Positions 1 through 9,794 are shown, counted from the first letter of the stretch. The stretch: DNA of 64,000 bases from Pseudoalteromonas sp. MEBiC 03607 (GCF_004792295.1 NZ_SRRY01000001.1:1932501-1996500); one strand, 5' to 3'. Numbers and translations are program-made. The notes: generated by a model from the letters alone, not told the origin.

Positions 1-103
1 AGCTTAAGGTTAAAAAGAGGCCCGCAATGAGTGCGAGCCAGGCTTTTTTATCTTTTGCAATAAGGCTTAGCTTAGTTAGCAGTTTCTTCACTGTCGTTAT
101 CAT
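1..103 (-). CDS. lnt: Apolipoprotein N-acyltransferase, N-terminal fragment (runs off left edge)
   Basis: Only about the first 34 codons lie in the window. Read on the minus strand from an ATG at 103 (or a GTG at 91), the frame gives a basic start and then a hydrophobic run (KKAWLALIAGLFLTLS), like the first membrane helix of the inner-membrane enzyme that adds the third acyl chain to lipoproteins. Position supports the call: in E. coli lnt directly follows corC. It would overlap the corC 3' end by about 32 bases. The call rests on position and hydropathy only, and the start is uncertain. Confidence 0.6.
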   Translation of the reverse strand, partial: MITTVKKLLTKLSLIAKDKKAWLALIAGLFLTLS

Positions 104-956
104 CAGCCTTAGGAATGGTGACTTGCAATTGTAAGATGCGACGGTTATCTGAGTTGGTGACTTTAAATTGCAGGCCATCAATATCAATTGTTTCACCGCG
201 ACTTGGCATATGACCAAATGCGTGTAAAACAATACCACCTATGGTGTCAGCATCAGAGGTGCTGTAACCGGTTTTAAAATACTCGTTAAAGTCATCAACT
301 TCAGTCAGTGCTTGTACTGCATAAACGTGTTTAGCTACTTGACGAATATCTTGTTGGTCTTCGCTTTCGTCGTGCTCATCTTCGATTTCACCAACGATGA
401 TTTCAAGAATATCTTCAATGGTTACTAGACCCGACACGCCGCCGTATTCATCGATGACGATTGCCATATGGTATCGCTGTTGACGGAATTCGTTAAGCAG
501 TGTGTCAACACGTTTGCTTTCTGGTACGACTACTGCTGGGCGTAAATAATCACGCAAAGAAGGTAACTGCTCATCTTTGTTTAAGATAAGTGGTAATAGA
601 TCTTTTGCTAATAAAATACCTTCTACATGGTCTTTATCTTCACACACCACTGGGAAACGTGAATGTGTTGAGTCAACCATCATAGGTAACAGTTCTTCAA
701 GTGGTGTATCAACCTCTAAGGTAACCATTTGCGAGCGAGGGATCATGATGTCACGAACTTTAAGTTCAGATACACCAAGAACTCCTTCGATCATTTCTTT
801 GGTTTCAGGGTCGATAAGGTCGCGTTCTTGCGCATCGGCAATTACTTCAACCAGCTCTTCTTTATTCTGGGGTTCCCCTTGCAACATTTGGGTTATTCTG
901 CCCAACCAAGTTTTGCCAGAAGAACCCTGGCTAGATTGCGAGTTGTCGTCGCTCAT
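72..956 (-). CDS. corC: CorC/YbeX CBS-domain protein
   Basis: The 294-residue protein has a pair of CBS domains in the middle (from about [15 protein letters not shown] to the segment [17 protein letters not shown]) and a C-terminal CorC_HlyC domain ([18 protein letters not shown] onward). There is no membrane segment, as expected for the soluble YbeX/CorC type, which has been linked to Mg/Co efflux and, through its operon, to ribosome metabolism. It sits 22 bases after ybeY in the order miaB-phoH-ybeY-corC-lnt, the same as in E. coli. The family call is firm; the molecular role of the family is still debated. Confidence 0.92.
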   Translation of the reverse strand: MSDDNSQSSQGSSGKTWLGRITQMLQGEPQNKEELVEVIADAQERDLIDPETKEMIEGVLGVSELKVRDIMIPRSQMVTLEVDTPLEELLPMMVDSTHSRFPVVCEDKDHVEGILLAKDLLPLILNKDEQLPSLRDYLRPAVVVPESKRVDTLLNEFRQQRYHMAIVIDEYGGVSGLVTIEDILEIIVGEIEDEHDESEDQQDIRQVAKHVYAVQALTEVDDFNEYFKTGYSTSDADTIGGIVLHAFGHMPSRGETIDIDGLQFKVTNSDNRRILQLQVTIPKADDNDSEETAN

Positions 957-978
957 TGCGTCTAATTGCTCCGTAAAT

Positions 979-1434
979 TTAAATATCGTCTCGATATGGG
1001 TCTGCGATGTTCAGATCAGCAAGTAATTGCTTTTCTATGCTTTCCATTTCGAGTGCATCTTCGTCCTTTATATGGTCAAATCCAAGTAAATGCAAGCATC
1101 CATGGATCACCATATGGGCAAAATGGTCATGAAAGGTCTTTTCTTGCTCAATTGATTCGGCCAAAACAATGGCCGGACAAATGATTAAATCACCCACTAA
1201 AGGTAACTCAATACCCGGTGGTGCTTCAAATGGAAACGATAAGACATTAGTCGGTTTATCTTTTCCACGGTAATCATTATTGAGCTGCTGGCTTTGTGCT
1301 TCGTCGCTTATGACGATAGTAAGCTCAGCGTCTTCACGGTAGTTACTAAGGGCTTTATCAGCCCATAGTTGGAATTGTTCAAAGCTAGGTAAGTCGTCAA
1401 ACTCACAGGCTATTTGTAAATCTAATTCGGTCAC
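979..1434 (-). CDS. ybeY: Endoribonuclease YbeY (16S rRNA maturation)
   Basis: At 151 residues it has the usual YbeY length. The zinc-site signature [11 protein letters not shown] is present near residues 113-123, giving the three conserved histidines of this single-strand endoribonuclease, which takes part in 16S rRNA 3' maturation and ribosome quality control. Its start codon overlaps the phoH stop by four bases (ATGA arrangement), which implies translational coupling. The Arg-rich and [15 protein letters not shown] segments are also typical of the family. Confidence 0.95.
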   Translation of the reverse strand: MTELDLQIACEFDDLPSFEQFQLWADKALSNYREDAELTIVISDEAQSQQLNNDYRGKDKPTNVLSFPFEAPPGIELPLVGDLIICPAIVLAESIEQEKTFHDHFAHMVIHGCLHLLGFDHIKDEDALEMESIEKQLLADLNIADPYRDDI

Positions 1435-2483
1435 GAGTTTGCTTCTTGTTGGTTTGCTTGTGCTTCTTTTGCACGTTGCTTTTCTGCGCGTTTTAAACGC
1501 TCAGCTTCATCATTTCGCTCATAGGCTTCTACGATACGTGCAACAACAGGGTGGCGCACGACATCGTGTGATTGGAAGAAATTAAAACTAATTTCATCTA
1601 CGCCGTTTAATACCTCAATAGCATGACGAAGCCCAGAGCGAGCACCACGTGGTAAGTCAACTTGTGTTATATCACCTGTGATCACTGCTTTTGAATTAAA
1701 ACCAATACGGGTTAAGAACATTTTCATTTGTTCTGCGGTGGTGTTTTGGCTTTCATCAAGAATAATAAAGGCATCATTTAATGTACGACCACGCATGTAA
1801 GCAAGTGGGGCCACTTCAATGATGTTTTTCTCAATTAGCTTTTCTACACGCTCAAAGCCCAGCATTTCGAATAAAGCATCGTAAAGTGGGCGTAAGTACG
1901 GGTCGATTTTTTGGCTTAAATCACCCGGTAAAAAGCCCAGTTTCTCACCAGCTTCAACGGCAGGGCGCGTTAATAAAATACGGCGAATCTCTTGACGCTC
2001 GAGGGCATCAACAGCAGCTGCAACGGCTAGATAAGTTTTACCTGTACCAGCGGGACCGATACCAAAGGTAATATCGTGATGCAGGATGTTAGCAACATAC
2101 ACGCCTTGGTTATCGTTGCGTGGTTTAATAACGCCACGGCGTGTTTTAATCACCATGTCTTTACCGTACACGCCCGGGTTTTCATCTTGCTCTAGGGCAT
2201 TCGATTCGCTAATTGCTAAATGCACTGCATCAGGTTCAATTTCGCCTATTTGACCACGAATAGGTTGAGTGTCAATGTAAAGGTTTTTTAAGATTTCAAC
2301 GCTGGCTGCGGCGCAATGAAGTTTACCCGTGACTCTGAAAAAATTATCACGGTGGGCAATTTCAACACCTAGGCGGCGTTCAATTTGTTTAATGTTTTCG
2401 TCAAACGGACCACATAAAGAAGAGAGTCGTTTGTTGTCGGCAGGTTCTAAATAAATCTCTAATGTTTTTAATTGATTACTCAA
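1431..2483 (-). CDS. ybeZ: PhoH-like ATPase (YbeZ)
   Basis: This is a 350-residue P-loop ATPase of the PhoH family. Walker A is GPAGTGKT at residues 143-150 and Walker B is FIILDE at 239-244. The N-terminal 100 residues look like the KH-type nucleic-acid-binding region of YbeZ. The start is a TTG preceded by a strong AGGAAG Shine-Dalgarno sequence five bases upstream; no ATG fits better. It lies between miaB and ybeY, its functional partner in E. coli. The C-terminus is a charged Lys/Glu/Ala tail ([15 protein letters not shown]). Family assignment is firm; its precise RNA-related activity is not shown by the sequence. Confidence 0.93.
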   Translation of the reverse strand: MSNQLKTLEIYLEPADNKRLSSLCGPFDENIKQIERRLGVEIAHRDNFFRVTGKLHCAAASVEILKNLYIDTQPIRGQIGEIEPDAVHLAISESNALEQDENPGVYGKDMVIKTRRGVIKPRNDNQGVYVANILHHDITFGIGPAGTGKTYLAVAAAVDALERQEIRRILLTRPAVEAGEKLGFLPGDLSQKIDPYLRPLYDALFEMLGFERVEKLIEKNIIEVAPLAYMRGRTLNDAFIILDESQNTTAEQMKMFLTRIGFNSKAVITGDITQVDLPRGARSGLRHAIEVLNGVDEISFNFFQSHDVVRHPVVARIVEAYERNDEAERLKRAEKQRAKEAQANQQEANS

Positions 2484-2531
2484 AATTACTTCCTATTCAT
2501 GGGTGCTGGCAGTGCCAGCACCAGTGTCTCC

Positions 2532-3977
2532 CTAAGGTACGAAAGTAGCAACGCCAATTTCGTTAGGGGCAGCTGCGGCTTCAGCTTCGGCAGCTTTATT
2601 TAAAATTGCTGATGGCGCCACATCACGACGTAAATTCATCTCTGATTCTGTACGAATTAATTCACCACGTAAAGAGTTTGGCAACGCTTCAGTAATACGT
2701 ACATCAACGAATTGACCGATCACTGAGTGAGGGCCTTCGAAGTTCACTACACGATTGTTTTCTGTACGGCCACGTAATTCCATCGGGTTCTTCTTAGAAG
2801 GACCTTCAACCAGGATACGTTGTTCAGTACCAAACATTTGGCGGCTAATTTGCTGCGCCATTTGCGTGATGCGGTTTTGTAATAGGTATAAACGCTCTTT
2901 TTTCTCTTGCTCAGTCACATCGTCTGGTAAATCGGCAGCAGGTGTGCCAGGGCGCGCACTGTAGATGAAGCTAAAGCTCATATCAAAACCAATATCATTG
3001 ATAAGGTTCATAGTTGCTTCAAAATCAGCTTTACTTTCACCAGGGAAACCAATGATGAAGTCTGATGACATGCTTAGGTTAGGGCGAATTTTACGTAATT
3101 TACGAATCGTCGATTTATACTCAAGCGCGGTATGACCACGTTTCATCAGGTTAAGAATACGGTCAGAGCCACTTTGTACTGGTAAATGTAAGTGATCAAC
3201 AAGCTCTGGCACATCAGCGTAAGCATCGATGATGTCTGGTGTAAACTCTACTGGGTGTGAGGTGGTGTAACGAATACGGTCAATGCCGTCAATCGCTGCA
3301 ACATAACGAAGTAGGTCAGAGAAGTAACAAATCTCACCGTCGTGTGTTTCACCGCGATACGCATTTACGTTTTGACCTAAAAGGTTTACTTCACGCACGC
3401 CTTGCTCTGCAAGTTGCGCAACTTCAAGGAGCACATCATCTAATGGACGACTTACTTCTTCACCACGCGTGTAAGGTACTACACAGAAAGTACAGTACTT
3501 AGAGCAACCTTCCATGATTGATACAAATGCAGTAGGACCTTCTGCTTTTGGCTCAGGTAAGCGGTCAAATTTTTCAATTTCAGGGAATGAAACGTCAACC
3601 ACAGATGTGCTGTCGCCACTTTGCACTTGCTTAATCATTTCTGGCAAGCGGTGTAATGTTTGCGGGCCAAAGATCACATCAACAAATGGCGCGCGTTGGC
3701 GAATTGAGTCACCTTCTTGCGATGCAACACAACCACCAACACCAATGATTAAGTCTGGCTTGTCATCTTTTAATAACTTCCAACGGCCAAGCTGATGGAA
3801 CACTTTTTCTTGTGCCTTTTCACGGATTGAACAGGTATTGAGTAAGATCACGTCAGCGTCTTCAGCTTCTTCAGTTAACTGATAGCCGTTTGTCGCATCT
3901 AGTAGATCAGCCATTTTCTGAGAGTCGTACTCGTTCATCTGACAACCCCAGGTTTTAATATGCAGCTTTTTACTCAT
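2532..3977 (-). CDS. miaB: tRNA-2-methylthio-N6-dimethylallyladenosine synthase
   Basis: This is a radical-SAM methylthiotransferase that modifies A37 of tRNAs reading UNN codons. It carries two iron-sulfur sites: the radical-SAM triad C158-x3-C162-x2-C165 ([10 protein letters not shown]), and three N-terminal cysteines near residues 12, 49 and 83 ([30 protein letters not shown]). A TRAM domain follows at about 380-445. At 481 residues it is slightly longer than usual because of an Ala/Glu-rich tail. It is the first gene of the minus-strand miaB-ybeZ-ybeY-corC-lnt set and diverges from ubiF across 258 bases. Confidence 0.96.
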   Translation of the reverse strand: MSKKLHIKTWGCQMNEYDSQKMADLLDATNGYQLTEEAEDADVILLNTCSIREKAQEKVFHQLGRWKLLKDDKPDLIIGVGGCVASQEGDSIRQRAPFVDVIFGPQTLHRLPEMIKQVQSGDSTSVVDVSFPEIEKFDRLPEPKAEGPTAFVSIMEGCSKYCTFCVVPYTRGEEVSRPLDDVLLEVAQLAEQGVREVNLLGQNVNAYRGETHDGEICYFSDLLRYVAAIDGIDRIRYTTSHPVEFTPDIIDAYADVPELVDHLHLPVQSGSDRILNLMKRGHTALEYKSTIRKLRKIRPNLSMSSDFIIGFPGESKADFEATMNLINDIGFDMSFSFIYSARPGTPAADLPDDVTEQEKKERLYLLQNRITQMAQQISRQMFGTEQRILVEGPSKKNPMELRGRTENNRVVNFEGPHSVIGQFVDVRITEALPNSLRGELIRTESEMNLRRDVAPSAILNKAAEAEAAAAPNEIGVATFVP

Positions 3978-4235
3978 TGAAATATAGCCTCGTTTTCAAT
4001 TCGGTAGTGACACAAAAATGTGTTAGAAACAGGATTAAGTGGCAATTATGCCGACTTAAAGGACGCGTATTTTAGCTGGATACCCGCACAGATCCAAGTA
4101 TAGTTTTAATCTTTGTGGTGTGAAATCAAACAAGTCCCTGATTTGAAATTCTTAAGTATTAAATGCACTGACACTGTTTATTGAATTACGTTACAATTTG
4201 CCGGGTATTTAAATAGCCAAATGAGCGAATATTAA

Positions 4236-5405
4236 ATGAATAAAAATAAGATAATTGTTGTTGGAGGTGGCATGGTAGGTTCTGCTACAGCCATAAAATT
4301 GGCGCAGCAGGGGAGTGATGTCACGATTATTGAAAAGCACCTTATTGATGCGGATAGTATTCTTAGCTCAGATAAAGTGGATATTCGTATTTCGGCTATT
4401 AATCGTTTTTCAGAGCACCTACTTGATGAGCTTGGGGCAATGCCATTATTGCGTAAAAACCGAATCGCACCTTATCAACAACTAGAAGCGTATCAACAGC
4501 AAGACGAGAGCTTATTATTTGATTGTAAAGATATTGGCGAGACACATTTAGGCCATTTAATTGAAAATAGCTTAATTCAGGCGAGTCTATGGCAACAATT
4601 TGCTGATTACAATATTGAGGTTATCGAGCAAAAGACTCCTGTAACCGATATAAATCAAACTGACGATTCAATCACTCTGAATTATGGTGATACACACTAT
4701 ACGGCAGATTTAGTCATTGCGGCTGATGGTGGTCAATCACAATTGCGCACCAAAGCTGGATTAGGTGTAACTGGTTGGCAGTATGCTCAACATTGTATGG
4801 GTGTATTAATTAAACTGGATGCTCCTCAACAAGTAAAAACGTGGCAGCAATTTACTCCAACCGGACCTGTCGCGTTTTTACCTATGCAAGCACCTTATGC
4901 AAATTTAATTTGTTACCACGACGCAGCAGTTTTAAAGCAATGGCAAAAACTTTCTAATGAAGAACTTAAAGCAAAGCTCATTGCACATTTCCCTGAACTA
5001 CCGGGTGACTTTGAATTACTTGAGCATGCTGTTTTCCCTCTTGCCAGACAACACGCCAATGATTACTCACAAGGGCGTTTAGTACTTGTGGGTGATTCAG
5101 CGCACACAATTAATCCTCTTGCAGGTCAAGGCGTAAACTTAGGCTTTCAAGATGTGGTTGCATTGGCGGATATTTTGGAAGATCAAGAAGACGTGGGTCA
5201 ACATCAATTATTAAAACAATATGAGAAAAAACGTCGTCATGCGAATTTACTCATGATGAGTATGATGGATGCATGCTATTTTGGTTTTTCAAATGAAATA
5301 AAACCACTCAGTTGGGCGCGGAGCAAGTTCTTGAAATTAGCCAATAATAAAGGCCCTGCAAAAAATTGGGTATTGAAATATGCGATTAGTGGCACGTTAG
5401 GCTAA
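4236..5405 (+). CDS. ubiF: UbiF-like FAD-dependent ubiquinone hydroxylase
   Basis: This is a 389-residue flavoprotein monooxygenase of the UbiH/UbiF/Coq6 family. The N-terminal FAD-binding GxGxxG lies in VVGGGMVGSATAIKLAQQG, and the second FAD motif is LVGDSAHTINPLAGQGVNLG near residue 285. Paralogues hydroxylate different ring positions and are hard to tell apart by eye. Position decides here: in E. coli ubiF diverges from miaB and is followed by the metT tRNA operon, exactly as seen here, so C6 hydroxylation of demethoxyubiquinol is likely. The last codon and stop lie inside a repeated intergenic element (5402-5447). Confidence 0.85.
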   Translation: MNKNKIIVVGGGMVGSATAIKLAQQGSDVTIIEKHLIDADSILSSDKVDIRISAINRFSEHLLDELGAMPLLRKNRIAPYQQLEAYQQQDESLLFDCKDIGETHLGHLIENSLIQASLWQQFADYNIEVIEQKTPVTDINQTDDSITLNYGDTHYTADLVIAADGGQSQLRTKAGLGVTGWQYAQHCMGVLIKLDAPQQVKTWQQFTPTGPVAFLPMQAPYANLICYHDAAVLKQWQKLSNEELKAKLIAHFPELPGDFELLEHAVFPLARQHANDYSQGRLVLVGDSAHTINPLAGQGVNLGFQDVVALADILEDQEDVGQHQLLKQYEKKRRHANLLMMSMMDACYFGFSNEIKPLSWARSKFLKLANNKGPAKNWVLKYAISGTLG

Positions 5406-5447
5406 TACTCGTCTGCAAAAATACCTAATAAGTAAGCGTATTGGTAT
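5402..5447 (-). repeat. Intergenic ATACCAAT-type repeat, copy A
   Basis: Read on the minus strand, this 46-base stretch starts ATACCAATACGCTTAC and ends in GAGTATTAG. A second copy at 62612-62654 starts ATACCAATCCGCTTAA and ends TATTAG. Both are imperfect palindromes and both contain the stop codon of the upstream gene. Two copies suggest a dispersed repeat family. Confidence 0.55.
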
Positions 5448-5460
5448 AAAATATAGATTG

Positions 5461-5489
5461 CGGGTTAATGAAAATTAGCCCGTTTTTTT
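5461..5489 (+). terminator. Rho-independent terminator after ubiF
   Basis: The stem is CGGGTTAAT (5461-5469) with ATTAGCCCG (5474-5482), one G-U pair and a GAAA loop, followed by seven T. It lies 56 bases after the ubiF stop and separates ubiF from the convergent tRNA operon. Confidence 0.8.
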
Positions 5490-5520
5490 ATGCTAAATAC
5501 AATCGAATATAATTTTTGAG

Positions 5521-5562
5521 AAATTAGAAATTAGAAATTAGAAATTAGAAATTAGAAATTAG
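5521..5562. repeat. Six perfect tandem copies of a 7-bp repeat (AAATTAG)
   Basis: Positions 5521-5562 are exactly six head-to-tail AAATTAG heptamers, lying 16 bases beyond the 3' end of the tRNA operon. A second, unrelated heptamer array, also six copies, sits at 37028-37069 beside the tRNA-Asp array. Confidence 0.95.
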
Positions 5563-5577
5563 ATAAGGGAAGTAAGT

Positions 5578-5652
5578 TGGCTGGGATACCAGGATTTGAA
5601 CCTGGGAATGGCAGGATCAAAACCTGCTGCCTTACCGCTTGGCGATATCCCA
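5578..5652 (-). tRNA. tRNA-Gln (UUG), last gene of the metT-type operon
   Basis: 75 bases with encoded CCA. The acceptor stem is TGGGATA/TATCCCA and the anticodon loop TTTTGAT gives UUG. It is identical to the other three tRNA-Gln genes here. Confidence 0.97.
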
Positions 5653-5690
5653 ACGCTAAACTTGAAGAGTTTTAGTTCTACTTAAGAACA

Positions 5691-5775
<85 letters not shown>

Positions 5776-5841
5776 ATCATAGGGTTTGCTAATTTAAACT
5801 CTTAGCTTGAGTTTTCTTATTCACTCTCTTGGTAGAGAAAG

Positions 5842-5916
5842 TGGCTGGGATACCAGGATTTGAACCTGGGAATGGCAGGATCAAAACCTGCTGCCTTACC
5901 GCTTGGCGATATCCCA
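5842..5916 (-). tRNA. tRNA-Gln (UUG)
   Basis: Identical 75-base tRNA-Gln with anticodon UUG and encoded CCA. Together with the Leu gene at 5957 it forms a unit repeated 271 bases further on. Confidence 0.97.
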
Positions 5917-5956
5917 ACAAAGAATAATTTGATAGTTTGAGTTCTTATCAAGAACA

Positions 5957-6041
<85 letters not shown>

Positions 6042-6112
6042 ATTATTTGTACTAAATGTACTGGTAGTTATTTTAAGCTCTTCATTGAGCATTCTTCGTC
6101 ACTTTAAGAAAG

Positions 6113-6187
6113 TGGCTGGGATACCAGGATTTGAACCTGGGAATGGCAGGATCAAAACCTGCTGCCTTACCGCTTGGCGATATCCCA
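6113..6187 (-). tRNA. tRNA-Gln (UUG)
   Basis: Identical 75-base tRNA-Gln, anticodon UUG, encoded CCA. Confidence 0.97.
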
Positions 6188-6227
6188 ACAAAGAATAATT
6201 TGATAGTTTGAGTTCTTATCAAGAACA

Positions 6228-6312
<85 letters not shown>

Positions 6313-6398
6313 ATCATTCGTACTAAAAGTACTGGTAGTTATTTTAAACTCTTCATTGAGTGCAGATTAAACTCCTGCAGAGCCATTCTAAAAAAGAA

Positions 6399-6475
6399 TG
6401 GTGGCTAAGACGGGATTTGAACCTGTGACCCCATCATTATGAGTGATGTGCTCTAACCAACTGAGCTACTTAGCC
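6399..6475 (-). tRNA. tRNA-Met (CAU), elongator type
   Basis: 77 bases. The acceptor stem is GGCTAAG and the anticodon loop CTCATAA gives CAU. The body matches E. coli elongator metT/metU apart from the acceptor stem. Only four bases separate it from the Gln gene that follows in transcription. Confidence 0.95.
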
Positions 6476-6479
6476 ATCG

Positions 6480-6554
6480 TGGCTGGGATACCAGGATTTG
6501 AACCTGGGAATGGCAGGATCAAAACCTGCTGCCTTACCGCTTGGCGATATCCCA
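6480..6554 (-). tRNA. tRNA-Gln (UUG)
   Basis: Identical 75-base tRNA-Gln. It lies directly upstream of the second tRNA-Met with a four-base spacer, too short for a promoter, so the two are cotranscribed. Confidence 0.97.
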
Positions 6555-6590
6555 ACAAAAGCTTGATAGTTTTAGTTCTTATCAAGAACA

Positions 6591-6675
<85 letters not shown>

Positions 6676-6736
6676 ATCATTCGTACTAAAAGTACTGGTA
6701 GTTATTTTAAACTCTTTATTGAGCAACAAAAAAGAA

Positions 6737-6813
6737 TGGTGGCTAAGACGGGATTTGAACCTGTGACCCCATCATTATGAGTGATGTGCTCTAACCAACT
6801 GAGCTACTTAGCC
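6737..6813 (-). tRNA. metT: tRNA-Met (CAU), first gene of the metT-type operon
   Basis: Identical to the other elongator tRNA-Met. In the transcript it is flanked by complementary arms: AACAAAAAAGA just upstream and TCTTTTTTGTT just downstream (11 bp), which could extend the acceptor stem. Confidence 0.95.
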
Positions 6814-6841
6814 ATCTTTTTTGTTAGCACTTCATCGCTGA

Positions 6842-6881
6842 GTGCGGGGCGTATTATGCTGATATGACCTAAATCCGTCAA
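6842..6881 (-). promoter_or_regulatory. Promoter of the metT-type tRNA operon, GC-rich discriminator
   Basis: On the minus strand there is a -35 TTGACG (6881-6876), a 17-base spacer, a -10 CATAAT (6858-6853) and then ACGCCCCGCAC. A GC-rich block between -10 and the start site is the hallmark of stringently controlled stable-RNA promoters. Transcription would start about 30 bases before the first tRNA-Met. The tRNA-Asp promoter has the same -35 and spacer length. Confidence 0.8.
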
Positions 6882-7404
6882 CACCTTTTTTGCAAAAAAA
6901 CGCTTATCAGTGTTTGTTTGCATTAAAATTAAGCTAAGTGGCTAAATTTCATTTGAATTGCTGTTTTTTTGACTGCTATTTACCAATTTAAAACTGCAAT
7001 GTGTTTTGTAACTGTTTTAATACTGATTTTAAGCTGCTTGATTTTCAAACAAAAATCAAGCAACAAAAATAGATAATTTCTTTTTATAGGATGTTTGCTT
7101 GTTAAAAACAACAAAAGAACTTATTTCTTAAAGTGATTGCAGCTAAAAGAGCACTCGATTTCGATCTTTGTTTCTTTAAGTAAAGACGTGGTTTGGTAGT
7201 AAATCAACTAACAGCGGAACAATCCAGCACTAAAAAACCTTAATCCTCTGTCAAATTATGTTTGGCTGTATCGGCGCTAATACCAATTTGCCAAGTTCGT
7301 GATAAGCGTCCATTGCTTGGAATAGACGGTTAAATCTAGCAAATAGCTAGGAGTGCCAAATGATATGGTGGTTAGTAGCAAGTTTAAAAGATGATAAGCA
7401 ATAA
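6882..7404. other. Gene-free stretch between the tRNA operon and ychF
   Basis: About 520 AT-rich bases without a credible gene. It contains an 11-bp perfect inverted repeat at 7035-7062 and the phrase TAATACCAAT at 7280, which resembles the end of the dispersed repeat at 5402 and 62612 but has no second arm nearby. I see nothing else that I can name. Confidence 0.5.
7035..7062. repeat. Perfect 11-bp inverted repeat in a gene-free stretch
   Basis: TGCTTGATTTT (7035-7045) pairs with AAAATCAAGCA (7052-7062) around a six-base loop. No T-tract follows on either strand, so it is not a standard terminator. Confidence 0.6.
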
Positions 7405-7430
7405 AAAAGGCTCGTAGTAACGAGCCTTTT
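7405..7430 (-). terminator. Terminator after ychF
   Basis: The stem AAAAGGCTCG/CGAGCCTTTT has the loop TAGTAA. On the minus strand it is followed by a T-run and lies 23 bases past the ychF stop. Confidence 0.8.
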
Positions 7431-7452
7431 AAAATTTTATCAGCGAAGCTGC

Positions 7453-8544
7453 TTATACATTGAATAAGAAGTTCATTACATCGCCGTCTTTAACAATGTA
7501 CTCTTTACCTTCTTGGCGCATTTTACCTGCTTCTTTTGCACCGCTTTCACCTTTGTACTCGATATAATCATCAAAAGCGATAGTTTGTGCTCGGATGAAG
7601 CCACGCTCAAAGTCAGTGTGAATTTTACCTGCAGCTTGAGGCGCAGTTGCACCTACTGGAATTGTCCATGCACGTACTTCTTTTACACCAGCGGTGAAGT
7701 AAGTTTGTAATTTAAGTAACTCGTAACCACCACGGATCACTAAGTTAAGACCAGGCTCTTCTAAACCTAGGTCAGCCATAAACTCTAACTTGTCTTCTTC
7801 TTCAAGCTCAGACAGTTCAGATTCGATAGCCGCACAAACTGGGATCACAACGGCATCTTCTGCAGCAGCGATTTCACGAACTTTGTCTAGGTATGGATTA
7901 TTTTCAAAACCATCTTCAGCAACGTTTGCAATGTACATAGTCGGTTTAATCGTTAAGAAGTTAAGTGGCTTAATTGCTGCTTTTTCTTCTTTTGTTAACT
8001 CTAATGAACGAAGAGTTAAACCTTCATCAAGGTGTGCTTTTACCTTTTCAAGTACTGCATTTTGCTCTTTAGCGTCTTTATCGCCGCCTTTTGCCTTTTT
8101 AGCGTTACGAACAAGTGCTTTATCGGCACTATCCATATCGGCTAGTACTAACTCAGTATTAATAACATCAATATCATCTGCAGGGTCAATAGTGCCTGCT
8201 ACGTGTACGATGTTCTCATCTTCAAAGCAACGAACAACATGGCCAATCGCGTCAGTTTCACGAATGTTTGCAAGGAACTGATTACCTAAACCTTCACCTT
8301 TAGATGCGCCTTTTACTAGACCTGCAATATCAACGAATTCCATCGTTGTTGGTAAAATACGCTGAGGATTTACAATAGCAGCTAACGCATTTAAGCGTGC
8401 ATCAGGAACCGGAACCACGCCAGTGTTTGGCTCAATGGTACAGAAAGGGAAGTTAGCGGCTTCAATACCCGCTTTAGTTAGTGCATTAAATAGTGTTGAT
8501 TTACCAACATTTGGCAAACCAACGATGCCACATTTAAAACCCAT
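7453..8544 (-). CDS. ychF: Redox-regulated ATPase YchF (OLA1/Obg-like)
   Basis: This is a 363-residue Obg-family P-loop ATPase. The N-terminal G1 motif is [12 protein letters not shown] (residues 8-19), the G3 region is [11 protein letters not shown], and the C-terminal part is the TGS domain ([20 protein letters not shown] and the following segment). YchF binds ribosomes and the NAD-related stress machinery and hydrolyses ATP rather than GTP. It is 34 bases downstream of pth, the same pair as in E. coli (pth-ychF), and a terminator follows at 7405-7430. Confidence 0.97.
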   Translation of the reverse strand: MGFKCGIVGLPNVGKSTLFNALTKAGIEAANFPFCTIEPNTGVVPVPDARLNALAAIVNPQRILPTTMEFVDIAGLVKGASKGEGLGNQFLANIRETDAIGHVVRCFEDENIVHVAGTIDPADDIDVINTELVLADMDSADKALVRNAKKAKGGDKDAKEQNAVLEKVKAHLDEGLTLRSLELTKEEKAAIKPLNFLTIKPTMYIANVAEDGFENNPYLDKVREIAAAEDAVVIPVCAAIESELSELEEEDKLEFMADLGLEEPGLNLVIRGGYELLKLQTYFTAGVKEVRAWTIPVGATAPQAAGKIHTDFERGFIRAQTIAFDDYIEYKGESGAKEAGKMRQEGKEYIVKDGDVMNFLFNV

Positions 8545-8578
8545 AGTAAGATACCTTGTGTAATTTCAAATAAACGAT

Positions 8579-9163
8579 TTAAGGTTTAAATGAATGTAGT
8601 CTGTTTTGTGCTTTTAACACACCATCTTTTGCAAGAATTTCCATACAACGAACTGCTTCGTCAACTGCGGCATCCATTTTTTCTTGGTCTTCTTTCGCGG
8701 CTTTACCCAGTACCCAGCCCGTAACCATTTCACGGTGACCAGGATGACCAATGCCAATACGAAGGCGCATGAAATCTTTTTGGTTTGCCATTTTCGCTAT
8801 AATGTCTTTTAAACCATTGTGGCCGCCATGACCGCCACCTTTTTTTAGTTTAGCAATCCCGGGTTCGAGATCCATTTCGTCATGTGCGACGAGGATATTT
8901 TCGACAGGAATTTTAAAGAAATTAGCGAGACTACTCACCGCCTTACCGCTTAAGTTCATATAAGTAGTAGGGATCAGTAATTTAAATTCTTGGCCTTGAA
9001 TGATCACTTTGCCTGTTAGGCCATGATATTTAGGATCGTGTTTGAGTGTGCAGTTATAACGTGCAGCAAGTTCTTCGATGAACCAGGCACCTGCATTATG
9101 GCGTGTGTTTGCGTATTCGGGGCCTGGATTAGCCAGGCCCACAAGCATTTGAATAGAATTCAA
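8579..9163 (-). CDS. pth: Peptidyl-tRNA hydrolase
   Basis: This 194-residue enzyme frees tRNA from stalled peptidyl-tRNA. Active-site residues are visible: N12 in [11 protein letters not shown]22 in NTRHNAG, and the HDEMDLEPG and NLSGKAV motifs. I chose the TTG at 9163 over the ATG at 9148 because AAGGTG lies eight bases upstream and the N-terminus then aligns with E. coli Pth. The Shine-Dalgarno sequence and start codon lie in a palindrome (9162-9177). Its neighbour upstream is rplY, only 19 bases away, so the two are probably cotranscribed. Confidence 0.95.
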   Translation of the reverse strand: MNSIQMLVGLANPGPEYANTRHNAGAWFIEELAARYNCTLKHDPKYHGLTGKVIIQGQEFKLLIPTTYMNLSGKAVSSLANFFKIPVENILVAHDEMDLEPGIAKLKKGGGHGGHNGLKDIIAKMANQKDFMRLRIGIGHPGHREMVTGWVLGKAAKEDQEKMDAAVDEAVRCMEILAKDGVLKAQNRLHSFKP

Positions 9164-9177
9164 GGTGTTGACACCTT
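9162..9177 (-). promoter_or_regulatory. Hairpin covering the pth ribosome binding site and TTG start
   Basis: The mRNA here reads AAGGTGTCAACACCTT. AAGGTG is the pth Shine-Dalgarno sequence and CACCTT runs into the TTG start. A 6-7 bp stem with a TCAA loop would hide both. Whether it forms in the cell is not shown. Confidence 0.5.
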
Positions 9178-9182
9178 AAAAA

Positions 9183-9794
9183 TTATTCTGCAGCGTCTTC
9201 TGAAGCTTCGTCTTCAGCAGGAGCAGCTTTGTTAGCTTTAACAGTAACAATTGACTGATCGTGGTCTGCGCCTTTAGCTAGCTCAACAGATGTAACACCT
9301 GCTGGTAGTTTAAGGTCAGAAAGGTGGATTGAATCACCAGCTACTAAGCCTGCAACGTCAACTTCAACGAACTCAGGAAGTGACTTAGGAAGACACGTGA
9401 TTTCGATTTCAGTTAATTGGTGAACAACAGTGTTACCTGCTTTAGTTACTTTCTCTTCACCGATGAAGTGTACTGGCACTTTAGTGTGAAGTTTGTGAGA
9501 AGCATCTACACGTTGGAAGTCTAAGTGAGTGATCTTAGGCTTGAATGGGTGACGTTGAATATCTTTAAGGATAGCTTCAACTGACTCGCCACCGATGTTT
9601 AAAGTAAGGATGTGCGTGTAGAAACCTTCGTCTTCTTGCGCTTTGATCATATCTTTGTGTGCAAGAACGATAGATGCAGCTTCTTTGTCAGCACCGTAAA
9701 GGATTGCAGGAACTTTATCTTCACGGCGTAGGCGGCGGCTCGCACCAGTACCTGTTTCTGTACGTAATTCTGCATTGTATGTATAAGTTGACAT
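9183..9794 (-). CDS. rplY: 50S ribosomal protein L25/Ctc
   Basis: This is a 203-residue L25 of the long Ctc/TL5 type: an N-terminal 5S rRNA-binding domain (RTETGTGASRRLRREDKVPA and on) plus a C-terminal TL5 domain, ending in an acidic Ala/Glu tail. E. coli L25 has only the first domain. The ATG at 9794 is preceded by GGAGA at good spacing, so a longer upstream reading frame is not used. It lies downstream of prs but after a terminator, so it probably has its own promoter; TATGAT near 9870 on the minus strand is a weak -10 candidate. Confidence 0.95.
   Translation of the reverse strand: MSTYTYNAELRTETGTGASRRLRREDKVPAILYGADKEAASIVLAHKDMIKAQEDEGFYTHILTLNIGGESVEAILKDIQRHPFKPKITHLDFQRVDASHKLHTKVPVHFIGEEKVTKAGNTVVHQLTEIEITCLPKSLPEFVEVDVAGLVAGDSIHLSDLKLPAGVTSVELAKGADHDQSIVTVKANKAAPAEDEASEDAAE

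Noticed and set aside
2755..3795. Plus-strand frames inside miaB, and similar antisense frames inside most long genes.
   Set aside because: Shadows of the real coding strand, without ribosome sites or recognisable proteins.
7280..7400. Degraded insertion sequence upstream of ychF.
   Set aside because: Only a ten-base resemblance to the end of the dispersed repeat; no coding trace or terminal repeats.
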